Shown here piece after piece: positions 31,324-37,226 of a stretch of 37,226 nucleotides of DNA (position 1 is the stretch's first letter; every line of letters starts with the position of its first letter). The stretch comes from Campylobacteraceae bacterium (GTDB taxonomy: Bacteria; Campylobacterota; Campylobacteria; Campylobacterales; Sulfurovaceae): positions 1-37,226 of the forward strand of contig JALVTH010000034.1 in the NCBI GenBank assembly GCA_027036015.1, read 5' to 3'. Below the pieces are notes generated by a model. It ran no database searches. It saw only the letters and a list, made by a program, of their open reading frames with translations, and had not been told where the DNA came from. The position numbers and the translations under genes were made by a program.

Positions 31324-31929
31324 TTAAAGAAGTGTTGGTATCTCTTGCAAGCTTTTTAGCTTAAAACTTTTTCGATGAATTGGAGTGTAACCAAAAGTAG
31401 CAATTTTTTGTAAATGCTCTTTGGTGGCATAGCCTTTGTGTTTTTCAAATCCATATTCTGGATACTTCTTTGCAAATTCTTTCATAATTTTGTCTCGGTG
31501 AACTTTTGCTAATATGCTTGCAGCCATTACTTCTGGAATCTTTTGATCAGCTTTAATAATTGTGTTAATATTAGAAACACCAAAAGCGCTATTTCCATCA
31601 AAAATAAAGTTTACATCGTTCCCAAAAAATTTTTTAATAGCTTGAAGAGCTTGAGATATCACCTTTGAAAGCCCTAAAGTGTCAATTTTAGTAGCATTGG
31701 CTTCATAAATAAAATATTTTGAATTTTGTATGATTTCTTGGTATAAAATTTGGCGTTTTTTCTCTGAGAGAAGTTTTGAATCATTCAAAGTTGCAATTTT
31801 TTTGTGTAAGATTACTCCAGCCATAATCAAAGGTCCTGCAATTGGGCCTCTGCCAGCTTCATCAATTCCACAAATTGGCTTTTCTTGTAACGATTCTAAA
31901 CAAAAAAGAGTCTCTTTTGGATATTTCAT
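31324..31929 (-). CDS. rnhB: Ribonuclease HII
   Basis: This 201-aa enzyme cuts the RNA strand of RNA/DNA hybrids and removes single ribonucleotides from DNA. Active-site motifs are CGIDEAGRGPIAGPL (Asp, Glu), LNDSKLLSEKKR and the later ILAKVHRDKIM, with IKADQKIPEVMAASI bearing a catalytic Asp. The end, HKGYATKEHL and FGYTPIHRKSF, is typical. The start at 31929 lacks a well-placed ribosome-binding site (AAAGG about 14 nt away). The gap to murC is 51 nt. Confidence 0.95.
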   Translation of the reverse strand: MKYPKETLFCLESLQEKPICGIDEAGRGPIAGPLIMAGVILHKKIATLNDSKLLSEKKRQILYQEIIQNSKYFIYEANATKIDTLGLSKVISQALQAIKKFFGNDVNFIFDGNSAFGVSNINTIIKADQKIPEVMAASILAKVHRDKIMKEFAKKYPEYGFEKHKGYATKEHLQKIATFGYTPIHRKSFKLKSLQEIPTLL

Positions 31930-31991
31930 TAATTTTTTATTAACCTTTGGTTAGCTGGTAGTTAACTTAATTATTTTATAATTACAAGTGT

Positions 31992-32014
31992 AAGAGGTTA
32001 GTCCATAACCTCTT
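31992..32014. repeat. Perfect hairpin upstream of rnhB
   Basis: AAGAGGTTA (31992-32000) pairs with TAACCTCTT (32006-32014) around a 5-nt loop. No T-run follows on either strand. It is the outermost of four hairpins in this stretch. Confidence 0.6.
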
Positions 32015-32020
32015 GAGTTC

Positions 32021-32186
32021 TCCTTGTTTTGTTTATTTATAGTAGCAAAAAGTTGCTAAGAAATTGTTTGTCCTTGTTTTGAGATTCCCCTCCTTAAATT
32101 CCCCGCTTCAAGCGGGGATGCAGCAGAAGCTACTACTGAAAGTTCCTTAAAGCGAGTCGCCCCATATGCACCCTATAAGGGTGCAG
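32021..32186 (-). mobile_element. Hairpin-rich stretch resembling an IS200/IS605-type end or omega-RNA relic
   Basis: On the minus strand, starting 2 nt after the comM stop: hairpin TGCACCCT/AGGGTGCA (32067 region aside, at 32167-32185), then GGGGCGACTCGC and CAGTAGTAGCTTCTGCTGCA, then hairpin CCCCGCT/AGCGGGG (32101-32117). A weaker hairpin TAGCAA/TTGCTA (32043-32058) and two 11-bp copies of TCCTTGTTTTG exactly 50 bp apart (32021-32031 and 32071-32081) follow. GC-rich hairpins of this form and the AGTAGTAGCTTCTGC phrase resemble the structured RNA region after tnpB in IS605-type elements. No transposase or tnpB frame is present. This is recognition by pattern, not by search. Confidence 0.4.
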
Positions 32187-33707
32187 TTAGCGTTTTCTAA
32201 AACTAAGAGCTTCTAAAATATCTTCTTTTGTAATTTTAGTGTTTCCGTTTAAATCAGCAATTGTTCTGGCTACTTTTTTGATATTAGCTACTTTTCTAAA
32301 AGAGAGGGCAAAATTTTGCTGTGCTTTTGACAAAATTGCTTTGGCTTCTTCGTTTAATAGGCAATATTTTTCTATTTCAACTTCATTTAAAGTGCCATTT
32401 AGCTTATTTTGCCCCCGCTTTTTTTGTGCTATAAAAGCTTTTAAAACCATTTCATGCATTTTTTGTGAAGTAGTTACATTTTTTTCTTCAAGTGAAGCTT
32501 CATTCATAGTAACAAACAGATCAATTCTATCAAGCAAAGGATCCGATAGGCGGTTTTGATAGCGTTTAATTTCTAACTCAGTGCATCTGCACTCTTTACT
32601 TTGAGAGAGCAAATTGCCGCAAGGGCATGGATTCATAGCACCAACAAAAATGAAATCAGCTTCATAAGATATTTTGGCATTAACTCTTGCAATGTTTATA
32701 ATTTTATCTTGCAAAGGTTCTCTTAGGGCTTCTAACGTTTTGCTTGTAAAATGGGGCAATTCATCAAAAAACAAAATCCCTTTATTTGCTAAGGCAACTT
32801 CACCTATTTTAGCTGAATGTGAACCACCTCCAAAAATTGCTGCATTTGTAGCACTATGATGGGGTGATCGAAATGGACGCAGTGCACTAAAGTTTGGAGT
32901 TTGGTTGTTAAGATATTGATATTTTGCTATCGTTAATATCTCTTTTTGCGAAAGGGGTGGTAAAATGTAGCGAAGACGCTTTGCAATCATACTTTTTCCA
33001 CTTCCAGGAGAGCCATTAAGTAGCAAGTTGTGCCATCCTGCAGCTGCAATAAGAGCAGCTTTTATAGCGTGAGCTTGTCCTTTGACTTCTTTAAAATCGA
33101 GAGGATACTCTTTTTTGTAAAAATATTTTGTTCCTTCAATTTCAAGAAAAGCTTCATTAATTTCATTTTTTGCGTAAACTCCCTTTTTATTGGGGTTTTG
33201 TAAGATAGTTATTGCTTCATTTAAACTCTCTACCCCAAAAAATTCTACTCCTTTAATATATTGCAAAGAAGTGAGTGCTTCTTTAGGAACAAGAGCTTTT
33301 GAGATAAGGTTTTGCTCTTTTAAAGACAAAATTATTGGAAAAATCATTGAAGAGCTTTTTACTTTTCCATCAAGCCCAAGTTCTCCAAAAATAAAAATAT
33401 CTTCTTGTGGTAAAATTGTTTCATTAAGCGCAATAAGTAAAGCAATTGCCAAATCAAAATGAGTACCACTTTTTTTGATATCACTTGGAGAGAGGTTAAT
33501 AACTATCTTTTTAGGCGGTAACTGGATATTGCTGTTTATTAAAGCACTTTTTGCACGTTCTTTTGCTTCTTGAATATCACTGCTTGCAAGCCCAACAATA
33601 CTAAAAGAGGGTAGTCCGTTTAAAATTGAGCCTTCTACCTCAATGACTTTTGCCAAAGTGTTATCAAAAGTAGCACTTAATAATTTGTTTGTTTTTTTCG
33701 TTTCCAT
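32187..33707 (-). CDS. comM: ComM/YifB-type Mg-chelatase-like AAA+ helicase
   Basis: This protein is 506 aa from the ATG at 33707 (METKKTNKLLSATFDN). The open frame continues upstream to 33860, but that part spans the promoter. ComM is a hexameric helicase that helps branch migration during natural transformation. Seen are an N-terminal Lon-like part (GLPSFSIVGLASSDIQEAKERAKSA), Walker A NGSPGSGKSMIAKRL, the ComM motif LRPFRSPHHSATNAAIFGGG, Walker B KGILFFDELPHF and a zinc-like Cys group (MNPCPCGN, CRCTE). A -10 box ends only 7 nt before the ATG and no ribosome-binding site is seen. Confidence 0.93.
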   Translation of the reverse strand: METKKTNKLLSATFDNTLAKVIEVEGSILNGLPSFSIVGLASSDIQEAKERAKSALINSNIQLPPKKIVINLSPSDIKKSGTHFDLAIALLIALNETILPQEDIFIFGELGLDGKVKSSSMIFPIILSLKEQNLISKALVPKEALTSLQYIKGVEFFGVESLNEAITILQNPNKKGVYAKNEINEAFLEIEGTKYFYKKEYPLDFKEVKGQAHAIKAALIAAAGWHNLLLNGSPGSGKSMIAKRLRYILPPLSQKEILTIAKYQYLNNQTPNFSALRPFRSPHHSATNAAIFGGGSHSAKIGEVALANKGILFFDELPHFTSKTLEALREPLQDKIINIARVNAKISYEADFIFVGAMNPCPCGNLLSQSKECRCTELEIKRYQNRLSDPLLDRIDLFVTMNEASLEEKNVTTSQKMHEMVLKAFIAQKKRGQNKLNGTLNEVEIEKYCLLNEEAKAILSKAQQNFALSFRKVANIKKVARTIADLNGNTKITKEDILEALSFRKR

Positions 33708-33714
33708 AAGCAAA

Positions 33715-33720
33715 ATTATA
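33715..33720 (-). promoter_or_regulatory. -10 box of comM, suggesting a leaderless mRNA
   Basis: The minus strand reads TATAAT ending 7 nt before the ATG at 33707. Transcription would begin at or next to the start codon, and no Shine-Dalgarno sequence is available. Confidence 0.5.
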
Positions 33721-33794
33721 AAATAACTTGAGAAGATGTCATAAAAATATTTCATTCTGCAAAAAAATGGCTTGCTAATTTTTATATTTTTTGA

Positions 33795-33800
33795 TATAAT
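33795..33800 (+). promoter_or_regulatory. -10 box of the STAND-like ATPase gene
   Basis: TATAAT lies 28 nt before the TTG start. AAGGAG (33816-33821) is 6 nt before it. Confidence 0.55.
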
Positions 33801-33827
33801 GGTATTAATTAATCCAAGGAGCGGGAT

Positions 33828-35402
33828 TTGAGTGCACTCATTGCTGATGCTTTTGTCCATAGAAATGAAGCTGAAATGCTTTTTAAAGAACTTTTAGAGA
33901 ATAAACCAGCTTATAGAGTGCTCAATTTTTATGGCAAAAGCGGAACGGGCAAAAGCTATTTTCAAGACTATTTGCAAGCAAAATATCTATTTAACAAAAA
34001 CTATATTGTAGTAAATCTTAATTTGCACAATCCGGTGTTTCATAATCCTAAAATTGCTTTACTTGAGCTTGCAAAAGAGCTTGAAATAAAATATGATTTT
34101 AGTTTTTTAGCTCTTTGGAAAGCTTATGCGGTGCTTTGGCAAAAACGTTTTAAAAAAAATCCTTTAATTTTTACAAAAGAGTTACCCTATGTTCACGAAG
34201 TAAAACAATTAATGAAGGTTGATAAAAAAGGGAATTTGATTGTTGATTTTATCAAGGGGCTTTTTCAAAGTAATGTTGCAAAAGCACTTGAGAGACTGCA
34301 AGAGCTTGATACAAAAGAGATTCAAAAAGAGCTTTTTTATTTTTTTGCGGCAGATTTAAGAAAACTTAAGCAAGAAAAAGAGCAAAAAGATATTGTTTTT
34401 ATAATTGACGGACACGAAAAATTATCAAAAGATACAACTCTTTGTATGCGCGATTTTTGGTTGCAAGAACTTGTTGCTCAGTTTGGCAAAGAGGCGCTTT
34501 TTTTGATTATTTCTCAAGAAAAACTTGGTTGGGAAGGATGCAATATTGTATGGAAAAGCCAAATAAAAAGCTATGAATTTAAAAACTTTACCAAAAAAGA
34601 AGCCATTTATTATTTACAAGAAAGTGGTATAAAAGATGAGCAACTTATAGAAGCAATTTGTGTAAGCTCTGGAATGCATCCTTTTTATCTTTCGCTTGCC
34701 AAATATGCTTTTTTGGAGCATAAAACAACAAAACTGCCAGTTACAAAAGAAGAGATTGTAATTCATTTTATCAATACTTTAAGCAAAGATGAATATAAAC
34801 TGCTTTGCATATTGGCTCATACGCGCTATTTTACAAAAGAGTTTTTAGATAGAGTTGCAAAACAATACAAAATCAAAATAGGTCCTGATTTGTTGCATAC
34901 AATCTTTTCTTATGATTTTGTCAAAATAATAGGCAAGAAAAAATTTTATTTAGATGATGAGTTAAAGCATATTTTGATAAAGAGACAAAGCAAAGAAGAG
35001 AAAAAAGAGTATCAAATCTTTTTATTTAGTTATTATGAGAGTTTTTTGTATACATTAGATCAAAATAGTGTGAAACAAAATCCAACAATTATTGATGAGG
35101 CGTTAGAAGAAGCGTGGTATTATTTAAATATAATTAGCAAAGAGCCGCTTGTTCATTTTGAATGGCTCGATTATTATGTTTCGCGCTTTTTTAATTTGGC
35201 TGCATGGGAGCCATTTATTGAACGCTATAATAAAATTATTCCAAAATTACAAAAAAGTGGCGAAAAAATTGCAAAAGAAAAACTCGCTTCACTTTATAAC
35301 AATTTAGCAGGACTTTATGAGACAATTGGTGAATCTGCGTTGGCAAAAAGTTACTATAGTAAAGTTGTAAAACTAATTCGACCAGCACGTCTTAGTGCTT
35401 AA
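33828..35402 (+). CDS. STAND-like P-loop ATPase with a C-terminal TPR-like end
   Basis: This protein is 524 aa with a TTG start, chosen for AAGGAG 6 nt upstream. Walker A is FYGKSGTGKSYF near residues 35-46. Walker B is DIVFIIDGHEKL near residue 195. A sensor-like stretch (ALFLIISQEKLGWEG) and a winged-helix region (SKDEYKLLCILAHTRYFTKEFL) follow. The last about 35 residues form one TPR-like repeat (LASLYNNLAGLYETIGESALAKSYYSKVV). The layout, ATPase then winged helix then repeats, is that of STAND signalling ATPases, but with a single repeat and no obvious effector domain. No named family is recognised. It is divergent from comM. Confidence 0.8.
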   Translation: MSALIADAFVHRNEAEMLFKELLENKPAYRVLNFYGKSGTGKSYFQDYLQAKYLFNKNYIVVNLNLHNPVFHNPKIALLELAKELEIKYDFSFLALWKAYAVLWQKRFKKNPLIFTKELPYVHEVKQLMKVDKKGNLIVDFIKGLFQSNVAKALERLQELDTKEIQKELFYFFAADLRKLKQEKEQKDIVFIIDGHEKLSKDTTLCMRDFWLQELVAQFGKEALFLIISQEKLGWEGCNIVWKSQIKSYEFKNFTKKEAIYYLQESGIKDEQLIEAICVSSGMHPFYLSLAKYAFLEHKTTKLPVTKEEIVIHFINTLSKDEYKLLCILAHTRYFTKEFLDRVAKQYKIKIGPDLLHTIFSYDFVKIIGKKKFYLDDELKHILIKRQSKEEKKEYQIFLFSYYESFLYTLDQNSVKQNPTIIDEALEEAWYYLNIISKEPLVHFEWLDYYVSRFFNLAAWEPFIERYNKIIPKLQKSGEKIAKEKLASLYNNLAGLYETIGESALAKSYYSKVVKLIRPARLSA

Positions 35403-35417
35403 GCGCTTTTTTAGCAC
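35384..35417 (+). terminator. Possible terminator after the STAND-like gene
   Basis: AGCAC (35384-35388) and GTGCT (35395-35399) form a short hairpin at the end of the gene. GTGCT can also pair with AGCAC at 35413-35417 across a T6 run. Weak and partly inside the coding end. Confidence 0.3.
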
Positions 35418-35477
35418 ATTTTTGCTATTTTATCACCACTTCTTCTAAGTAAAAATCCTTAAAGGTTTTAAGAAAAA

Positions 35478-37082
35478 ATGGATGTTGTTTTATTTGGACT
35501 TATAAGTACGATTTTTATTGCATTAGTGTTAAATATTATATTGGCAAAGTTTCATATACCAACAATTATTGGCTATATAATTGCAGGAGTTGTTATTTCG
35601 CAACTTTTTTCTTTGCAAAAGGATAATATTGAGTTATTATCTGAAGTTTCTGAACTTGGTATTGTATTTATGATGTTTACCATAGGGCTTGAGTTTTCTT
35701 TTCGCTATCTTTTAAAGATGAAAAAAGAGGTATTTTTATTTGGTTCTTTAGAGGTTTTTTTAATTGGAAGTATATTTGCTTGGCTTTTATATTTTTTGGG
35801 CTATGATATTCATACAGCCTTGATTATTGGATATACTTTATCTCTTTCTTCTACAGCGATTGTAGTTAAAATGCTTAATAGTTCAGGAGATATAAATAAA
35901 CAATATGGGCGAAAAGCACTTGGAATTTTGATTTTTCAAGATTTGGCTGTTATTCCTATTATGTTAATGATTGAAATTTTTTCAAGCGATAATTCTAATT
36001 TGGTTATTCAGTTACAAAAAATCGCTATATCAGCTGTAATTTTGCTCGTTGCAATGTATCTGCTTGGGCGCTATTTGTTTGAAAAAATTTTAACTTGGGT
36101 AAGCCATTTAAATAATGAAGAGCTTTTTAGTGCAAGCGTGCTTTTTATTGTGCTTTTTAGCTCATTTTTAGCTCATAGTGCCGGTTTTTCATACTCTTTG
36201 GGGGCTTTTTTAGCTGGTGTGCTTATTGCAGAGACGCACTTTAAGTATGAAATAGAAGCAAATATTGCTCCTTTTCGCGATTTGATGCTTGGATTTTTCT
36301 TTATTACTGTTGGAATGCATATAAAACCATTTTTTATTATTGAATATTTTGGACATATTTTATTAGCGCTTGCAATTATTTTGTTGATTAAGTTTTCTTT
36401 TATTTATGCAATTATACGTTTTGCATCACAACATAGAACTGCATTAAAAACAGCATTTGTTCTTATGCAAGTTGGTGAATTTGCATTGGCTGTGTTTCAA
36501 ATTTCTAAAGAGCGCGGGCTTTTAGATGAATCACTGAGCCAAATTTTAGCAGCTGCTGTTATTTTTTCGATGATTTTAACTCCATTTATATTGCAACACT
36601 TAAAAACAATTGCAGATATGCTTAGTAAAGAGCCAGAAGAAGCAAGCTCAATTGAGCATATCTATTCAGGACATGTTATTGTAATTGGTTATGGACCACT
36701 TGGGAAGATGGTAGTAAAAAAATTAAAAGAGCAAGGGGTAAATTATATTATTTTAGAGCATGATTACAATTTGGTGCAACAAGGACTCAAAGCGAAAGAG
36801 CCAATTATTTTTGCCAATGCTGCAAAAAAAGAAAACCTTTTAAAAGCTGGAATTAAAAATGCATGTAGTGTTATTGTGGCTATTTCTCATTTTAAAAAGA
36901 AACGCTATATTTGCGATATTTTAAATCAGTTTGATTTTCATATTAATATTGTTACCTTTGTAAGTGATGAAAAAGAAAAAGAGATTTTAAGCCATGAACT
37001 TGATATTGAAAACTTAGTAGTAGATACCGAAGAGATATCTAATATTTTGGTGCAAAAAAGTATGGTTTGTGCATTGAAGTAA
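35478..37082 (+). CDS. KefB-type monovalent cation:proton antiporter (CPA2) with TrkA-N domain
   Basis: This protein is 534 aa. The first about 375 residues form about 12 membrane helices with CPA2 signatures: HIPTIIGYIIAGVVI, GIVFMMFTIGLEFS, SLSSTAIVVKML, ILIFQDLAVIPIML and YSLGAFLAGVLIAET. A cytosolic NAD-binding TrkA-N domain follows (HVIVIGYGPLGKMVVKKL, with GxGxxG), then a short tail without a TrkA-C domain. It probably exports K+ or Na+ against protons. AAAGG lies 12 nt before the ATG. It follows the STAND-like gene by 75 nt and no regulatory partner such as KefF/KefG is seen. Confidence 0.9.
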   Translation: MDVVLFGLISTIFIALVLNIILAKFHIPTIIGYIIAGVVISQLFSLQKDNIELLSEVSELGIVFMMFTIGLEFSFRYLLKMKKEVFLFGSLEVFLIGSIFAWLLYFLGYDIHTALIIGYTLSLSSTAIVVKMLNSSGDINKQYGRKALGILIFQDLAVIPIMLMIEIFSSDNSNLVIQLQKIAISAVILLVAMYLLGRYLFEKILTWVSHLNNEELFSASVLFIVLFSSFLAHSAGFSYSLGAFLAGVLIAETHFKYEIEANIAPFRDLMLGFFFITVGMHIKPFFIIEYFGHILLALAIILLIKFSFIYAIIRFASQHRTALKTAFVLMQVGEFALAVFQISKERGLLDESLSQILAAAVIFSMILTPFILQHLKTIADMLSKEPEEASSIEHIYSGHVIVIGYGPLGKMVVKKLKEQGVNYIILEHDYNLVQQGLKAKEPIIFANAAKKENLLKAGIKNACSVIVAISHFKKKRYICDILNQFDFHINIVTFVSDEKEKEILSHELDIENLVVDTEEISNILVQKSMVCALK

Positions 37083-37226
37083 AAAGTAATTAATAAAGTA
37101 ATAGTAATAAAATCGAGTTAAAATGCGTAAAAATGAAACATAGGAGTGGAAAATTGGTATAAAATTAAAAAAGTTAAAAGTTAATTCCTGACTCTTTATC
37201 CATTTTATGTTTTTAAGCATAATTAA
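37083..37226. other. AT-rich right edge, no gene seen
   Basis: The last 144 bases after the antiporter hold no frame with start, ribosome-binding site and protein-like composition on either strand. A short AAAAGTTAAAAGTTAA repeat is present near 37168-37183. Confidence 0.5.

Noticed and set aside
33708-33860. N-terminal extension of ComM from the ATG at 33860
   Set aside because: It covers the comM -10 and the divergent promoter and gives residues unlike ComM starts.
37014-37220. 68-codon minus-strand frame at the right edge
   Set aside because: It overlaps the end of the antiporter, is Phe/Tyr/Asn-rich from AT bias and has no ribosome-binding site.

Overview
The window looks like chromosomal DNA of a low-GC member of the Campylobacterota (Epsilonproteobacteria). 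This rests on gene order and on the housekeeping proteins: rimO directly followed by tilS, gmk-tatA-argS preceded by an acidic receiver-like protein, mutS2 coupled to murC, a short TilS, AT-rich codons, and promoters made mostly of a TATAAT-like -10 box. The genus cannot be fixed from this window. No rRNA, CRISPR array or complete transposon is visible. There are two tRNAs (Arg-GCG and Pro-GGG).

Layout. (1) 1-5570, minus strand: a tight operon of unknown function. It runs from a frameshifted metallo-beta-lactamase-fold protein to a 991-residue exported beta-propeller protein, a small membrane protein, and two tandem paralogous membrane proteins, the second cut by the window edge. (2) 5666-7488, minus: a two-gene module of an OLD/AAA_15-like ATPase and a small Cys-rich partner, resembling an accessory or defence cassette. 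(3) 7591-16915, plus: core genes rimO, tilS, tRNA-Arg, receiver-like protein, gmk, tatA, argS, a small membrane protein, a three-repeat glycine-rich outer-membrane protein, tRNA-Pro and selO. (4) 16917-23428: a copper-handling island with CopA-type multicopper oxidase, CopB-type outer-membrane protein, HMA metallochaperone, OmpR-type regulator, sensor kinase, Met-rich cytochrome c and a convergent CueO-like oxidase. Four promoters here share one box, TTCCATAAA, exactly 7 nt before the -10. (5) 23435-25561, minus: a DUF4139 protein, a NUDT14-like NUDIX hydrolase and a frameshifted 80-residue gene. (6) 25565-27721: an accessory patch with a DUF4143-type ATPase flanked by 33-bp direct repeats and preceded by two identical-type palindromes, then a VapBC toxin-antitoxin pair. 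(7) 27746-33707, minus: mutS2, murC, rnhB, a hairpin-rich stretch resembling the end of an IS200/IS605-type element, and comM. (8) 33828-37082, plus: a STAND-like ATPase and a KefB-type antiporter.

How the genes work together. The copper island is self-consistent. A two-component system probably senses periplasmic copper and switches on two Tat-exported oxidases, an outer-membrane copper protein, a cytosolic chaperone and a Met-rich cytochrome, all through the shared box. The TatA encoded in the same window belongs to the export route that the oxidase signal peptides require. The most unusual items are the shared copper box, the ATPase/small-protein pair, the propeller/membrane operon, the direct-repeat-flanked ATPase, the IS605-like relic and two single-base homopolymer frameshifts.
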